Positions 10,501 through 19,410 of a stretch of DNA of 64,000 nt are shown piece after piece. The notes under the pieces were generated by a model. It was given only the letters and a program-made list of their open reading frames with translations, searched no databases and was not told where the DNA came from. Origin of the DNA: Planctomycetota bacterium. Its GTDB lineage: Bacteria; Planctomycetota; Phycisphaerae; Phycisphaerales; UBA1924. Within the stretch, counting starts at the first letter, position 1. Each line of letters opens with the position of its first letter. The position numbers and the translations under genes were made by a program. Where the stretch lies: NCBI GenBank assembly GCA_013285505.1, contig CP053450.1:2154796-2218795 (forward strand), written 5' to 3'.

Positions 10501-11360
10501 TCGAACAGCTCCGCCAGACGCTCGTGGCGACGCCATCGGGAGCACAGGTGCCGCTCGGACAGGTCGCGACGATCGAGACGCGGCAAGGCCCGCCGATGGT
10601 CAAGAGCGAGAACGCGCGCCTCACGAGCTGGGTGTACGTCGATATCGCGGGCCTCGACGTCGGCACGTACGTCCGCAACGCCCAGCGCGCAGTCGCCGAG
10701 CAGGTGCCGCTGCCGGCCGGCTATTCGATCGTGTGGTCCGGCCAGTACGAGTACATGCAGGCCGCGCGGGCTCGGCTGCTCGTGGCCGTTCCCCTCGTGG
10801 CGGTACTCATCGTCCTGCTGTTGTATTTCGCCACACGGAGCTGGCTGCGCGTCTTCATCGTCCTGCTCGCGGTTCCATTCAGCCTCGTGGGCTCCATGTG
10901 GCTGCTCTACTGGCTCGACTTCAACCTGTCCTTGGCGGTCTGGGTCGGGGTCATTGCGCTTGCCGGACTCGACGCCGAAACCGGCCTGGTCATGCTGCTG
11001 TACTTGGACAACAGCCACGACCGGTTCCGCGCCGAAGGACGCCTGCGCAACCGAGACGACTTATGGTGGTCCATCCACGACGGAGCCGTGCAGCGCGTGC
11101 GCCCCAAGACCATGGTCGTCGTCTGCATCCTCGTCGGCCTCATGCCGCTGATGTGGGCCCACGGCGCCGGCGCCGACACGATGCGCCGGATCGCGGCGCC
11201 GATGATTGGCGGCCTCGCCACGAGCTTCGTCATGGAGCTGTTGGTCTATCCGGTGCTCTTCTATGTGCTCAAGGGCGTCACCCTACCGGCGGGCCACCAG
11301 CGATCGGCCGCCGGAACGCACGAGGCGAGCGGCGGCTTGACAGGAGGGTCGTCATCGTGA
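7527..11360 (+). CDS. cusA: Heavy-metal RND pump, Cu/Ag type (CusA-like), with ~90-residue Cys-containing insertion
   Basis: The start is the ATG in the ATGA overlap with cusB. The 1,277-residue pump has the twelve-helix RND layout (LIDWCLHNRLMVVLLTAVL at the N-terminus). Helix 4 reads SIGVMVDSSVIMVEN, which matches the Cu/Ag (HME4) class rather than the DFG of divalent-ion pumps. Between residues about 147 and 241, where relatives go straight from WIFQYVL to LRSLQDW, there is an inserted segment with YCPDHPQG and RCPLDGNPL, possibly an extra metal site in the periplasmic porter domain. It exports metal from the periplasm, and possibly the cytoplasm, using proton flow. Confidence 0.9.
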   Translation: MIARLIDWCLHNRLMVVLLTAVLVAAGVYSARNITVDAIPDLSDVQVVIRTEYPGQAPQIIEDQVTYPLTTAMLAVPYAKVVRGYSMFGSSFVYIIFEDGTDLYWARSRVLEQLSTVANRLPAGASPQLGPDATGVGWIFQYVLTTGRYCPDHPQGVWHDPETDSWFASRDDAPEESRAELIHHRILPERRVVWADRQENRRYESIDDAPQEARDRLEEIELVRGFDRCPLDGNPLARSTVDLADLRSLQDWYLRYELTAVEGVSEVASIGGFVRQYQVVVDPVQLRAYRIPISRVKMAIQRSNVDVGGRLMEMSETEFMVRGLGYLGTLTPEEVAEAGGRGETVSHLRSDRVLEELRQIALGATPSGTPIYLSDVAEVRVGPDIRRGIAEWNGEGETVGGVVVMRFGENAQRTIERVRAKLSGLEQGLPPGVAIEVAYDRSDLIGRAVHTLTGTLIEEIAVVSIVIVLFLLHARSAIVAAFVLPTGVLAAVGLMHLLGINANIMSLGGIAISIGVMVDSSVIMVENAHKHLEREKQRSAEGLMPKSRVQIMSESAREVGPTLFFSLLIITVSFLPIFVLGEQSGRLFKPLAFTKTFAIGAGAVLAVTIIPVLMYYFVSERTVPRSWSWSRQWAAYAGTAVVPAAALALSPLGSLSAWRWWFVIGWVIFSLLVLAPQRIISEERNPISWVLQRVYEPFFRFVMQYRWLTLAIAGLLLASTLYPMSRLGSEFMPPLEEGDLLYMPTTDPGLSVTKARELLQQTDRLIAQFPEVETVFGKIGRADTATDPAPLSMLETTITLRRDKSLWRTVEVSRFHDGWPDWLAAVPRRIWPNTRPITIDELVYGYEMSDGTHVPGLNEVMQIPGLTNSWTMPIRTRIDMLSTGIRTPIGVKVLGPDLAMLADLSNEISQVLKTADGTGAYTVSAFPEKSVGGNYLDIRTDREAIARYGLLVGDVQDVIMSAVGGMNVSTTVEGLERYPINLRYPSELRDSVEQLRQTLVATPSGAQVPLGQVATIETRQGPPMVKSENARLTSWVYVDIAGLDVGTYVRNAQRAVAEQVPLPAGYSIVWSGQYEYMQAARARLLVAVPLVAVLIVLLLYFATRSWLRVFIVLLAVPFSLVGSMWLLYWLDFNLSLAVWVGVIALAGLDAETGLVMLLYLDNSHDRFRAEGRLRNRDDLWWSIHDGAVQRVRPKTMVVVCILVGLMPLMWAHGAGADTMRRIAAPMIGGLATSFVMELLVYPVLFYVLKGVTLPAGHQRSAAGTHEASGGLTGGSSS

Positions 11361-11561
11361 ACACCACCAGTCGAGGTGTCAGGCGCTGCGGCGACCCGCC
11401 GTTGACCAGAGGCCGTCCGCTCGCTGCCCGCCCGGAACGTTGGCTTCGAGACTTTGGAATTGTCGTGGACCGCGATAACGGCGGAGCCTCGCTTACCAGT
11501 CCGGCGCCTCGGGTGTCATGCACATTCGTCGCCCGCATCACGTGCGAAACGGAGGTACGAC

Positions 11562-11699
11562 ATGATGCACAACACAGTATGGGACTGGCTCGTCCACGGG
11601 GCTCGAACTGGCTGGCTGCCCTGGATCGTCGGGATTGTGTCGCTGATCGTCCTCATTGCGTGGATCGTCAGACGCAGCGGAAACGAACGCGACAAGTGA
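11562..11699 (+). CDS. Small single-helix membrane protein
   Basis: A 45-residue ORF follows a clear GGAGGT ribosome site. It contains one transmembrane helix (WIVGIVSLIVLIAWIV) followed by a basic tail RRSGNERDK. Such tiny membrane proteins often sit beside metal pumps and may stabilise them. No family is recognised. The RBS and its place in the + strand array support it being real. The 200 bp between cusA and this ORF show no convincing gene. Confidence 0.5.
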   Translation: MMHNTVWDWLVHGARTGWLPWIVGIVSLIVLIAWIVRRSGNERDK

Positions 11700-11775
11700 C
11701 GTCCGTCTACTCATGGCGCACCGACTGGGCGATCCAGCGAGCACTCACGACGCAAGCCGGAGAAAAGCGGTGCCC

Positions 11776-12075
11776 ATGAAACAAGTCAGCGCTGTTGTAC
11801 ATCTCGGTGTACTCGAGCAAATCGAGGAGCGGCTGCACGATCTCAACGTGCCCACGATCTCAGCCAGGCCAGTGCGAGCAGTTGGCGCGAGTCTTGGCGC
11901 GTTTGCGCGTGGCGGGCCGGGTAACCACGCCCGAATTGATGCCACCCGTTCCATTGCCGACTCGATCGTGCTCGTCGTGCTAGCCGGGATGTTCTTGGGT
12001 GCTGCCTCGACGCCTCGGCGTGGTGGCAGACGGACCATGAGCAGTCCAGCGAAAGGGAAGAGGTCCAGCAGATGA
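11776..12075 (+). CDS. Short PII/CutA-like signalling protein (divergent)
   Basis: The first 60 of 99 residues align by eye with PII proteins: MKQVSAVVHLGVLEQIEERL at the N-terminus, then VPTISARPVRAVG where PII has its conserved strand. A later HARIDATRSIADSIVLVVL resembles the second repeat. The C-terminus (GGRRTMSSPAKGKRSSR) is unlike PII and may reflect a frameshift or truncation. A fuller PII gene follows the second RND pump (38,461), which supports this reading. Its stop overlaps the next gene by ATGA. Confidence 0.4.
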   Translation: MKQVSAVVHLGVLEQIEERLHDLNVPTISARPVRAVGASLGAFARGGPGNHARIDATRSIADSIVLVVLAGMFLGAASTPRRGGRRTMSSPAKGKRSSR

Positions 12076-13541
12076 CGACCGCTTCACGACGCACACTCCT
12101 CGCCAGATTCCGCAAGGCGCGACTGCGGACACAGCTGCTGCTCGCGGTCAACCTGTCCATCGCCGCCGTGCTGGCCGGATTCGTCGTCGCCGACTACAGA
12201 CACACCGTCAGCACGAAACTGCAGGACAAGCAAAACGCGCTCGCCGATGAAGCACGCACGATCGAGACGGCGGTGCGAACGCTCCGCGCCGGCGGCTGGG
12301 AAGCGATTCAGGACTTTATTGACACGACCTGCGCAACGATGAACGTCCGCGAGTCTCCCGGACACACGATCGAGGTCACGCTGGGAGGGACCACTCTCGT
12401 CGCGGATCCGGCGACCCACGGGCACGACCATGCGTCGGCCTGGTCTGACCTCGTCTGGGGCGAATCGGGCAACGCGGGTCTTGGAGTGCGGGTCGGCGAG
12501 CGCCGCGGACCTGTGCTCGCTGACGTGCGCCGGGCAGAGCTGGGACGCATCGGCGCCATCCTCGTTGCGGGCGCCGTGGGCGCCGCCGTCCTGAACGTTC
12601 TGCTGATCCGGCTCGTGACCCGTCCGGTGGAGCGTATGGCGGACGCGGTGCGCGACATCGGTCATGGCCGGCTCGGCACGACTGTGGAGATAAACGCCAA
12701 TCGCGAACTGAGCGACCTCGCGGGCGCCGTTTCGAGCATGAGCCTCGAACTGGCTCGACGCGACGCTGACCGCCGGGCACAGCTCGACCGGGCGAGGCGA
12801 CTCCAGGCCCATCTCGTGCCGGCCTCTGGCGCCGACTCCACCATGAGCGTCGCGATCGAGTACCACCCGGCGGATGCGGTCGCGGGTGACCTCGTGGACG
12901 TCATCACCTGCGCGAACGGCGACACGTTGCTGTGTGTCGCGGATGTCGTCGGTCACGGCATCCACGCCGCGATGGGCTCGTCGATTCTCAAAGCGCTGCT
13001 TCTTGCGGCCAATCAGGACGGAGCATCGCCGGCGCAGATGCTCCACGCCATCAACCGAGGCTTCTGCCGCAGCAGCCTGCCGGAGGACTTCGCCACGATG
13101 GTCATCGTCAGGCTCGCCCGCGAGTCCGGTGGGGCGAGCTACGCGAGCGCCGGCCATGAGATCGGCTACGTGCGGCGTGCCGGCGGCGGCTGCGATCCGA
13201 TGGGGTCGACGGGCGTCATCCTGGGCATCGAGGAGGGCGCCTCCTTTGAGGATGTGACGATCCACCTCGGGCCAGGCGACCTCCTCGTCTTGCTCTCCGA
13301 TGGGGTAACAGAGACGTTCGGTGAGGACGGATCGCTTCTCGGCCGGCAACGCATCGCGGCGCTGATTCAGGACGCGCCGCGACCGGACGCCTCTGAAATC
13401 GCGACGGCGATCGTCGATGCAGCGCGCCGGCACCGCGGTGAGGCGCCCGCGCTCGATGACGTCACCGTGCTCGTCGCCGCCATGGCGGCATTGTCAACTG
13501 AAAGGAGTGCGCTGCGATGCGACACACTATCTGGCACCTGA
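12072..13541 (+). CDS. Membrane-anchored HAMP-SpoIIE/PP2C-type serine phosphatase
   Basis: The 489-residue protein has two membrane helices (residues about 18-38 and 163-185) enclosing a periplasmic sensor, then a HAMP linker (LVTRPVERMADAVRDIGHGR) and a PP2C-like phosphatase. The phosphatase shows the metal-binding acidic motifs AGDLVDV, ADVVGHGIHAAMGSS, LLSDGVTETFG and LDDVTVLVA. SpoIIE/RsbU proteins usually dephosphorylate an anti-sigma-factor antagonist. No anti-sigma or antagonist gene is seen in the window. A periplasmic sensor within a copper operon suggests it reads envelope metal or stress. It overlaps the previous gene (ATGA) and runs 25 bases into the next. Confidence 0.8.
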   Translation: MTTASRRTLLARFRKARLRTQLLLAVNLSIAAVLAGFVVADYRHTVSTKLQDKQNALADEARTIETAVRTLRAGGWEAIQDFIDTTCATMNVRESPGHTIEVTLGGTTLVADPATHGHDHASAWSDLVWGESGNAGLGVRVGERRGPVLADVRRAELGRIGAILVAGAVGAAVLNVLLIRLVTRPVERMADAVRDIGHGRLGTTVEINANRELSDLAGAVSSMSLELARRDADRRAQLDRARRLQAHLVPASGADSTMSVAIEYHPADAVAGDLVDVITCANGDTLLCVADVVGHGIHAAMGSSILKALLLAANQDGASPAQMLHAINRGFCRSSLPEDFATMVIVRLARESGGASYASAGHEIGYVRRAGGGCDPMGSTGVILGIEEGASFEDVTIHLGPGDLLVLLSDGVTETFGEDGSLLGRQRIAALIQDAPRPDASEIATAIVDAARRHRGEAPALDDVTVLVAAMAALSTERSALRCDTLSGT

Positions 13542-13735
13542 TCGGTTGCATTCTCCCGCTTCTGCTGATCTTCCTGCTTCCGCTGTTCGGCGTAAGTGGA
13601 GGCGTCGTCCTGCTCCTGTTCATTGTGCTGATGTTCGGCTGCCACTTGCTGATGATGCGCGGCCACGGGCACGGTGCGACGGATCAGCACACACAACGGA
13701 CGAAAGGAGAACACCATGCACACTCTCAGCATTAG
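13517..13735 (+). CDS. Small DUF2933-like membrane protein with His-rich tail
   Basis: A 72-residue protein with two close hydrophobic segments (LIGCILPLLLIFLLPLFG and GGVVLLLFIVLMFGCHLLM) and a His-rich tail (RGHGHGATDQHT ... HHAHSQH). This pattern matches DUF2933 proteins seen beside copper ATPases. An AAAGGAG site lies upstream, inside the phosphatase gene. The tail may bind metal; the role is otherwise unknown. Confidence 0.6.
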   Translation: MRHTIWHLIGCILPLLLIFLLPLFGVSGGVVLLLFIVLMFGCHLLMMRGHGHGATDQHTQRTKGEHHAHSQH

Positions 13736-14021
13736 CCGGTTCGGATTCGCGCTCGGAGGCGCCTGCGCCATCCTCTACGTCGGCTGTGCCTTCGTGATGC
13801 TAACTGTTCCGCGCGAGGCGGTCGTGCGATTCTTCAACAGCATCATGCACGGGTGGGACGTCGAACCCATCATGCGCTGGGACATGCCGTGGTGGGAGGC
13901 ACTCGTCGGGACCTTGGAGATCTTCATCCTCGGGTGGCTCTTCGGTGCCCTGGTCGCGGCGCTCTACAACGTCGTGGCGAGACCGACTGCCATTGAGGCC
14001 AAAGAAAGTGAGGTGCACTGA
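13716..14021 (+). CDS. DUF5676-like membrane protein
   Basis: The start is the ATG after AAAGGAGAACACC. The 101-residue protein has two membrane helices around the segment VRFFNSIMHGWDVEPIMR, which matches the HGxD motif of DUF5676 proteins common in copper-resistance neighbourhoods. It overlaps the previous gene by 20 bases and the next gene by one. Its function is unknown. Confidence 0.6.
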   Translation: MHTLSISRFGFALGGACAILYVGCAFVMLTVPREAVVRFFNSIMHGWDVEPIMRWDMPWWEALVGTLEIFILGWLFGALVAALYNVVARPTAIEAKESEVH

Positions 14022-14638
14022 TGCATGTCGGAGCATGGGGCCTCGCGGTCCTCGTCATGGTGATCGTCTCATGGCTGCTCTATCGCTACCTGGCGCCGCA
14101 GAGCTGGAGAGAATGGGGACGCGTCGGGGTCGTGCAGGCGTTCATCATCGCCTTTTACGCCGAGATGTACGGCTTTCCGCTGACGATCTACTTCCTGACG
14201 CGGTTCTTTGGCCTGGACCTCGCGTGGACCGAAGGCGGCAATCTGTGGGCGCAGTTGTTTGGCACGCCAATGGCGCACATTGTCGCCATGCTGCTTGGTT
14301 ACGCAATCGTGTTCGGGGGCGCGGTCATGGTCGCTGATGGCTGGCGAAGGGTTCACAAGGCGCGGCGCGAGGGGCGACTTGCCACGGGCGGCGTCTATGC
14401 ACAGGTGCGTCATCCGCAGTACACCGGGCTCTTTCTTATCGTCTTTGGCGAAGGCATTGTGCACTGGCCAACGATCGTTTCCGTCATTGCATTCCCGGTC
14501 ATCGTGATCGCCTACACGCTGCTCGCGAAAAGAGAGGAACGGCAGATGATCAAGGAGTTCGGCGACGAGTATCGCGCGTATCGACAGCGGGTTCCAATGC
14601 TCATCCCCCGCTTTGGAAGCGAAGTACAGGAGACATAA
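14021..14638 (+). CDS. Isoprenylcysteine carboxyl methyltransferase-family membrane protein
   Basis: The 205-residue protein has about five membrane helices and ends with the ICMT/PEMT signature: GGVYAQVRHPQYTGLFL, then KREERQMIKEFGDEYRAYRQRVP. Members use S-adenosylmethionine to methylate lipids or other membrane substrates. The bacterial family in metal islands has no proven substrate. It begins at the stop of the previous gene and is followed by a tiny membrane ORF. Confidence 0.75.
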   Translation: MHVGAWGLAVLVMVIVSWLLYRYLAPQSWREWGRVGVVQAFIIAFYAEMYGFPLTIYFLTRFFGLDLAWTEGGNLWAQLFGTPMAHIVAMLLGYAIVFGGAVMVADGWRRVHKARREGRLATGGVYAQVRHPQYTGLFLIVFGEGIVHWPTIVSVIAFPVIVIAYTLLAKREERQMIKEFGDEYRAYRQRVPMLIPRFGSEVQET

Positions 14639-14641
14639 ACG

Positions 14642-14764
14642 ATGGCACAGACACTGACCATCATCAGTGGCGTCGTCCTGTTGGTTGTCTTCGTCCTCGT
14701 GGCGTGGACCGTGAGGCGGCGTGGGGGCCGCAGCACCAGGGAGAGCGCCAAGCAGAAAGACTGA
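14642..14764 (+). CDS. Tiny single-helix membrane protein
   Basis: A 40-residue ORF that begins three bases after the methyltransferase stop. It has one hydrophobic helix (TIISGVVLLVVFVLVAW) and a basic tail (TVRRRGGRSTRESAKQKD). It resembles the 45-residue protein at 11,562 in design (one helix, cytosolic basic tail), though not clearly in sequence. The function is unknown. Confidence 0.45.
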   Translation: MAQTLTIISGVVLLVVFVLVAWTVRRRGGRSTRESAKQKD

Positions 14765-14829
14765 CCGTATCTGCAGTGCGAGCGGGTGACACCTTCCCCG
14801 ATGGCGATGACAGTTGAAAGGAGAGACTC

Positions 14830-15888
14830 ATGACCCAGACGATGCAGGCAGCTGTCTATGTCGAACCCAATCGAATCGTACTTGAGGATCGGCCACTTCC
14901 GCAGGTCGGACACGGCGATGCCCTGATTCGGGTCACCACCACGACCATTTGCGGCACTGACATTCACATCCTCAAGGGCGAATACCCCGTTGAGCGCGGA
15001 CGCATCGTCGGTCACGAACCTGTCGGCGTAATCGAGGAACTTGGACCGGGCGTATCCGGGTACGAGGTCGGACAGCGCGTCATCGTGGGCGCGATTACGC
15101 CCTGCGGCCAATGCCATGCGTGTCTCGCCGCGGACTGGGCACAATGCGGCAGCAAGCCTATGGGCGGATGGCGACTCGGAAACACGCTCGACGGTTGCCA
15201 GGCCGAGTACGTCCGTGTGCCTCATGCAATGGCGAACCTCACGCCGATCCCTGACAATCTTTCCGATGAACATGTCCTGATGTGTCCAGACATCATGAGC
15301 ACCGGCTTCGCGGGCGCAGAAAACGGACACATCAGGATTGGAGATACGGTTGCAGTCTTTGCGCAGGGGCCAATTGGACTGTGCGCGACCGCAGGCGCGA
15401 AGTTGTGCGGGGCCTCAACCATCATTGGCGTGGATGGCATTGCAGCCCGACTTGAAATGGCGACGCGATTCGGTGCTGATGTGGCCATCAATTACCAAGA
15501 GGACGACCCCGTACAGGCGATTCTCGATCTCACCAATGGCCGCGGTGTTGATGTCGCCATCGAGGCACTGGGTGCGCAGAGCACATTCGAGAACTGCCTG
15601 CGTGTCCTAAGGCCCGGTGGAACGCTTTCGAGCCTCGGTGTGTACTCCGGCAAGCTCACAATGCCCCTTGAGGCATTTGCGGCAGGCCTTGGTGATCACA
15701 AGATCGCAACCACGCTTTGCCCGGGCGGAAAGGAGCGGATGCGCCGACTCATGAATGTCATCGAATCGCAACGCTTCAACGCCGCACAGCTCGTCACTCA
15801 TCGATTCTCGCTTGCGCAGATCGAAGAGGCGTACGAGCTCTTCTCGCAACAGCGAGACGGCGTTCTCAAAGTGGCCATCACACCATGA
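14830..15888 (+). CDS. Zinc-dependent alcohol dehydrogenase
   Basis: The 352-residue medium-chain dehydrogenase shows catalytic-zinc residues in TICGTDIHILKGEYP and GHEPVGVI, and the four structural-zinc cysteines in CGQCHACLAADWAQC. The Rossmann region is VAVFAQGPIGLCATAGAKLCG. It oxidises a secondary or primary alcohol, or reduces the aldehyde/ketone, with NAD(P). The substrate cannot be read from sequence. The start follows AAAGGAGAGACTC. Related dehydrogenases often sit in bacterial stress islands with the AMP phosphorylase genes found downstream. Confidence 0.85.
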   Translation: MTQTMQAAVYVEPNRIVLEDRPLPQVGHGDALIRVTTTTICGTDIHILKGEYPVERGRIVGHEPVGVIEELGPGVSGYEVGQRVIVGAITPCGQCHACLAADWAQCGSKPMGGWRLGNTLDGCQAEYVRVPHAMANLTPIPDNLSDEHVLMCPDIMSTGFAGAENGHIRIGDTVAVFAQGPIGLCATAGAKLCGASTIIGVDGIAARLEMATRFGADVAINYQEDDPVQAILDLTNGRGVDVAIEALGAQSTFENCLRVLRPGGTLSSLGVYSGKLTMPLEAFAAGLGDHKIATTLCPGGKERMRRLMNVIESQRFNAAQLVTHRFSLAQIEEAYELFSQQRDGVLKVAITP

Positions 15889-15974
15889 ACGTCGAGAACC
15901 ACTCGTACTGCCGAGTTGGGCATAGTGCTCACGATGGTTGCATAGACCTGACGATCGATGAGGCGCACTTGTGA
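15885..15974 (+). CDS. Possible 29-residue coupled ORF
   Basis: A short ORF (MNVENHSYCRVGHSAHDGC...) opens with ATGA over the stop of the dehydrogenase and closes with TGATG at the start of the permease. It contains two Cys and three His. The overlaps at both ends suggest translation coupling, but a 29-codon ORF can arise by chance. Confidence 0.25.
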   Translation: MNVENHSYCRVGHSAHDGCIDLTIDEAHL

Positions 15975-17323
15975 TGGATCATTCGCACGACAACAGGTCG
16001 CCGAGCTACACGAAGGGCAGCTTGACGCTGTGGGGCGCGATTGCCATGGGCACCGGTGTCATGATCGGGGCCGGCATCTTCGCTCTCACTGGCCAAGTAG
16101 CCGAACTCGCCCGGGGCTGGTTCCCCCTCGCGTTTGTCGCGGCCGGTGTGGTCACCGGCTTCAGCGCGTACTCATATGTCAAGATGGCCAACGCGTGGCC
16201 GTCCGCAGGCGGCATCGCGATGTTCCTCGAGAAGGCATACGGCAAGAGCGTCATGACCGGCGCGTGTGCGCTGCTGATGGCCTTCTCAATGGTGATCAAC
16301 GAGAGTCTCGTCGCCCGCACATTTGGCGCATATACCTTGCAGCTCTTCGACGCCCCAGAGGATAGCTGGCTCGTGCCGGCGCTGGGGGTGGGCCTATTGG
16401 CCTGCGCATTCCTGATCAACATCCTGAGCAACCGGTTCATTCAGTCACTGTCGTTCTTCATGGCGTTCATCAAGATAGCCGGGCTTGCGCTGCTTGCTGG
16501 CGGAGGTCTATGGGCGGCAGGCTTCGATTTTCAGAGCGTCTCTGTTGCCCCGTCAGAAACGAGCGCATCGGGATTTCTTGGCGCGGTTGCATTGGCCATT
16601 CTGGCCTACAAGGGCTTCACAACCATCACCAACAGTGGCGGCGAAGTTGTCAACCCGAACAAGAACGTCGGTTGCGCGATCATCGCGTCGATCACCATAT
16701 GTACGGCGCTGTACATTCTCGTGGCACTGGCCGTCGGCGGGAACCTGTCAATCAACGAGATTGTCAAAGCAAAGGACTATTCGTTGGCTGAAGCGGCCCG
16801 CCCCGCTTTCGGCGATTACGGGCTGTGGATTACAGTGGGCTTCGCCATCGTGGCGACGGCTTCCGGAGTCATCGCGAGCGTGTTCGCGGTCTCGCGCATG
16901 CTGGCCATGCTTACCGACATGAAGCTTGTCCCGCATAGCCACTTCGGCATGCCCGGCAGCATACAGAAGCACACCCTTGTATATACGATCGTGTTGGCCA
17001 TGTTGCTGACGGTCTTCTTCGACCTCAGTCGGATTGCCTCACTTGGGGCGGTCTTCTACATCATCATGGACATCGCGATCCACTGGGGTGTCTTTCGCCA
17101 TCTGCGCCGGGAGATCGGGGCGCACGGAGCCGTTCTCATCACTGCAATCGTGCTCGACGTGGTGGTGCTCGGCGCGTTTCTTTGGATCAAGGTCAGTTCC
17201 GACATGCTGGTGATCTGGGTATCGCTTGCGGGATTGGCGCTGGTGTTCCTTGGCGAACGGGTGTTCCTGCGACACACAAACGAATCGGATGCAACTGACT
17301 CGAACGAACAAGGGAAGAAGTGA
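15974..17323 (+). CDS. APC-superfamily amino-acid permease
   Basis: The 449-residue protein has about twelve membrane helices. It begins with the APC signature [20 protein letters not shown] and carries [12 protein letters not shown] and [13 protein letters not shown], as in amino-acid/polyamine transporters. The substrate is unknown. GTG at 15,971 is an alternative start. The stop overlaps the next ATG (TGATG), placing it in the same transcript as the Cu ATPase. Confidence 0.8.
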   Translation: MDHSHDNRSPSYTKGSLTLWGAIAMGTGVMIGAGIFALTGQVAELARGWFPLAFVAAGVVTGFSAYSYVKMANAWPSAGGIAMFLEKAYGKSVMTGACALLMAFSMVINESLVARTFGAYTLQLFDAPEDSWLVPALGVGLLACAFLINILSNRFIQSLSFFMAFIKIAGLALLAGGGLWAAGFDFQSVSVAPSETSASGFLGAVALAILAYKGFTTITNSGGEVVNPNKNVGCAIIASITICTALYILVALAVGGNLSINEIVKAKDYSLAEAARPAFGDYGLWITVGFAIVATASGVIASVFAVSRMLAMLTDMKLVPHSHFGMPGSIQKHTLVYTIVLAMLLTVFFDLSRIASLGAVFYIIMDIAIHWGVFRHLRREIGAHGAVLITAIVLDVVVLGAFLWIKVSSDMLVIWVSLAGLALVFLGERVFLRHTNESDATDSNEQGKK

Positions 17324-19410
17324 TGCCAGTCCCTCATGACCATAGTCAAAAGACCGTCGACCATCACCAGCACCATGAGTCCGCCGGGGGTGATGGACAT
17401 CACGGTCAGCATGATCATCACAGCCACCACGAGCACATGGTGGCTGACTTTCGACGCCGGTTCTGGGTCTGCCTCGTGCTATCCGTCCCGGTGGTCGCCC
17501 TCGCCCCGATGATCCAGACGTGGATGGGACTGCGGGACTCGCTGCAGTTCTTCGGCGACAGCTACATCCAGTTCGCATTCGCCACCATCGTCTACTTCTA
17601 CGGCGGCTGGCCATTCCTCAAGGGCCTTTTCAACGAGGTCGTCAAGCGCCAGCCCGGCATGATGACGCTCATCGCGCTCGCGATCTCCGTGGCGTACTTC
17701 TATAGCTCCATCGTCGTGTTCGGCGTCCGAGGCGAGGTTTTCTTCTGGGAGCTGGCGACGCTCATCGACATCATGCTCCTGGGGCACTGGATCGAGATGA
17801 AGTCGGTCATGGGGGCATCCGCCGCCCTCGAGAAGCTCGTCAAGCTGATGCCTGCCGAGGCGCATCTGGTCGCCGACGGAGGGACGCGCGATGTTCCCGT
17901 GACGGAACTCACACACGGCGATCGCGTGCTGGTCAAGCCTGGCGAGAAGATCCCGACGGACGGTACCGTCGTGGAGGGTCGCACCAGCGTCAATGAGTCG
18001 ATGCTGACCGGAGAGAGCCGGCCGGTCGAGAAGGGCGAGGGTGACCAGGTCATCGGCGGCGCCGTCAACGGCGAGGCGGCGATCACCGTCGAGGTGTCCA
18101 AGACTGGCGACGAGACGTATCTGGCTCAGGTGATCGAGATGGTCCGCAAGGCCCAGGAATCGCGATCGCGCACCCAGGATCTGGCCAATCGCGCGGCCCT
18201 GCTCCTGACGATCGTGGCGCTCAGCGTGGGCGCCATCACGCTCATCACATGGCTTGCCCTCGGACGGGACTTCGCCTTCTCTCTGGAACGAACGGTCACC
18301 GTTATGGTGATCGCGTGCCCGCATGCGCTCGGGCTCGCGGTCCCGCTCGTCGTGGCCGTCTCGACGGCGATCTCAGCGCGAAACGGTCTGCTTATCCGCG
18401 ATCGGACGGCTTTCGAGACGGCTCGGAACCTCGACGCGATCGTGTTCGACAAGACCGGGACGCTGACAGAGGGCCGCTTCGGTGTCACCGACATCATCCA
18501 ACTCGCCGACATGGACGAGACGAGAATCCTCACGCTCGCGGCATCGATCGAGAGCCAGTCAGAGCATCCGATCGCCGCCGGCGTCGTGCGCAGCGCTGAG
18601 GAGCGGGAGATCCGCCCGCCGCAGCCCAAGGGCTTCCGCGCCATCCCGGGCAAGGGCGCCGAGGCGATGGTCGAGGAGACCAATGTCAAGGTTGTGAGCC
18701 CTGGCTATCTTCGAGAAGCGGGCATTGATGTCGGGAGCGAAGACGTCCGCCGGGTCGCAGACGAGGGCAAGACGGTCGTGTTCGTCCTTGCCGACGATCG
18801 GCTCGTCGGCGCCATCGCCTTGGCCGACGTGATCAGGCCCGAGTCGCGCGAGGCCATCGACCGGCTCAAGGCGATGGGTGTGCGCGTCATGATGCTGACA
18901 GGTGACGCGCAGGCCGTGGCGGACTGGGTCTCGCGCGAGCTGGGGCTGGACGAGGTCTTCGCCCAGGTCCTCCCCGATCAGAAGGCCGAGAAGATCAAGG
19001 AGGTGCAGTCCAGAGGTTTGCGCGTCGCCATGACCGGAGACGGCGTCAACGACGCCCCGGCGCTCACGCAGGCCGATGTCGGCATCGCCGTCGGGGCCGG
19101 CACGGATGTCGCCATCGAGTCGGCCGACATCGTGCTCGTGCGGTCGGACCCGCGCGACGTCACCGCCATCGTCGAGCTCGCCCGCGCCACCTACGGCAAG
19201 ATGGTCCAGAACCTGTGGTGGGCCGCGGGCTACAACATCTTCGCAATCCCGCTGGCGGCGGGCGTCCTCGCACCGGTCGGGATTCTGCTCACGCCGGCCT
19301 TCGGCGCCGTACTGATGTCCGCATCGACGGTGATCGTCTCCATCAACGCACGCCTCTTGCGCGTCCATCGAGACGACGGGAGTGATTCAGGAAGGGCAGG
19401 TGCTGCATGA
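17323..19410 (+). CDS. copB: CopB-type copper-translocating P-type ATPase
   Basis: The 695-residue ATPase has a His-rich N-terminus ([20 protein letters not shown]) instead of the Cys-type metal domain. It has the ATPase motifs [21 protein letters not shown] and [11 protein letters not shown]. The ion channel motif is CPH (VIACPHALG), which defines the CopB (P1B-3) class that exports Cu(II) or Ag(I)/Cu(I) from the cytoplasm. It overlaps the permease stop (TGATG) and its stop overlaps the protease start. A GTG start three bases upstream is also possible. Confidence 0.92.
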   Translation: MPVPHDHSQKTVDHHQHHESAGGDGHHGQHDHHSHHEHMVADFRRRFWVCLVLSVPVVALAPMIQTWMGLRDSLQFFGDSYIQFAFATIVYFYGGWPFLKGLFNEVVKRQPGMMTLIALAISVAYFYSSIVVFGVRGEVFFWELATLIDIMLLGHWIEMKSVMGASAALEKLVKLMPAEAHLVADGGTRDVPVTELTHGDRVLVKPGEKIPTDGTVVEGRTSVNESMLTGESRPVEKGEGDQVIGGAVNGEAAITVEVSKTGDETYLAQVIEMVRKAQESRSRTQDLANRAALLLTIVALSVGAITLITWLALGRDFAFSLERTVTVMVIACPHALGLAVPLVVAVSTAISARNGLLIRDRTAFETARNLDAIVFDKTGTLTEGRFGVTDIIQLADMDETRILTLAASIESQSEHPIAAGVVRSAEEREIRPPQPKGFRAIPGKGAEAMVEETNVKVVSPGYLREAGIDVGSEDVRRVADEGKTVVFVLADDRLVGAIALADVIRPESREAIDRLKAMGVRVMMLTGDAQAVADWVSRELGLDEVFAQVLPDQKAEKIKEVQSRGLRVAMTGDGVNDAPALTQADVGIAVGAGTDVAIESADIVLVRSDPRDVTAIVELARATYGKMVQNLWWAAGYNIFAIPLAAGVLAPVGILLTPAFGAVLMSASTVIVSINARLLRVHRDDGSDSGRAGAA

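Noticed and set aside
11357..11560. GTG-started ORF overlapping the end of cusA
   Set aside because: Arg/Pro-rich composition, no motif, and no RBS; the small ORF at 11,562 has a better start.
12084..13433. Long minus-strand ORF
   Set aside because: Arg/His-rich and without motifs; it is the antisense of the SpoIIE-type phosphatase.
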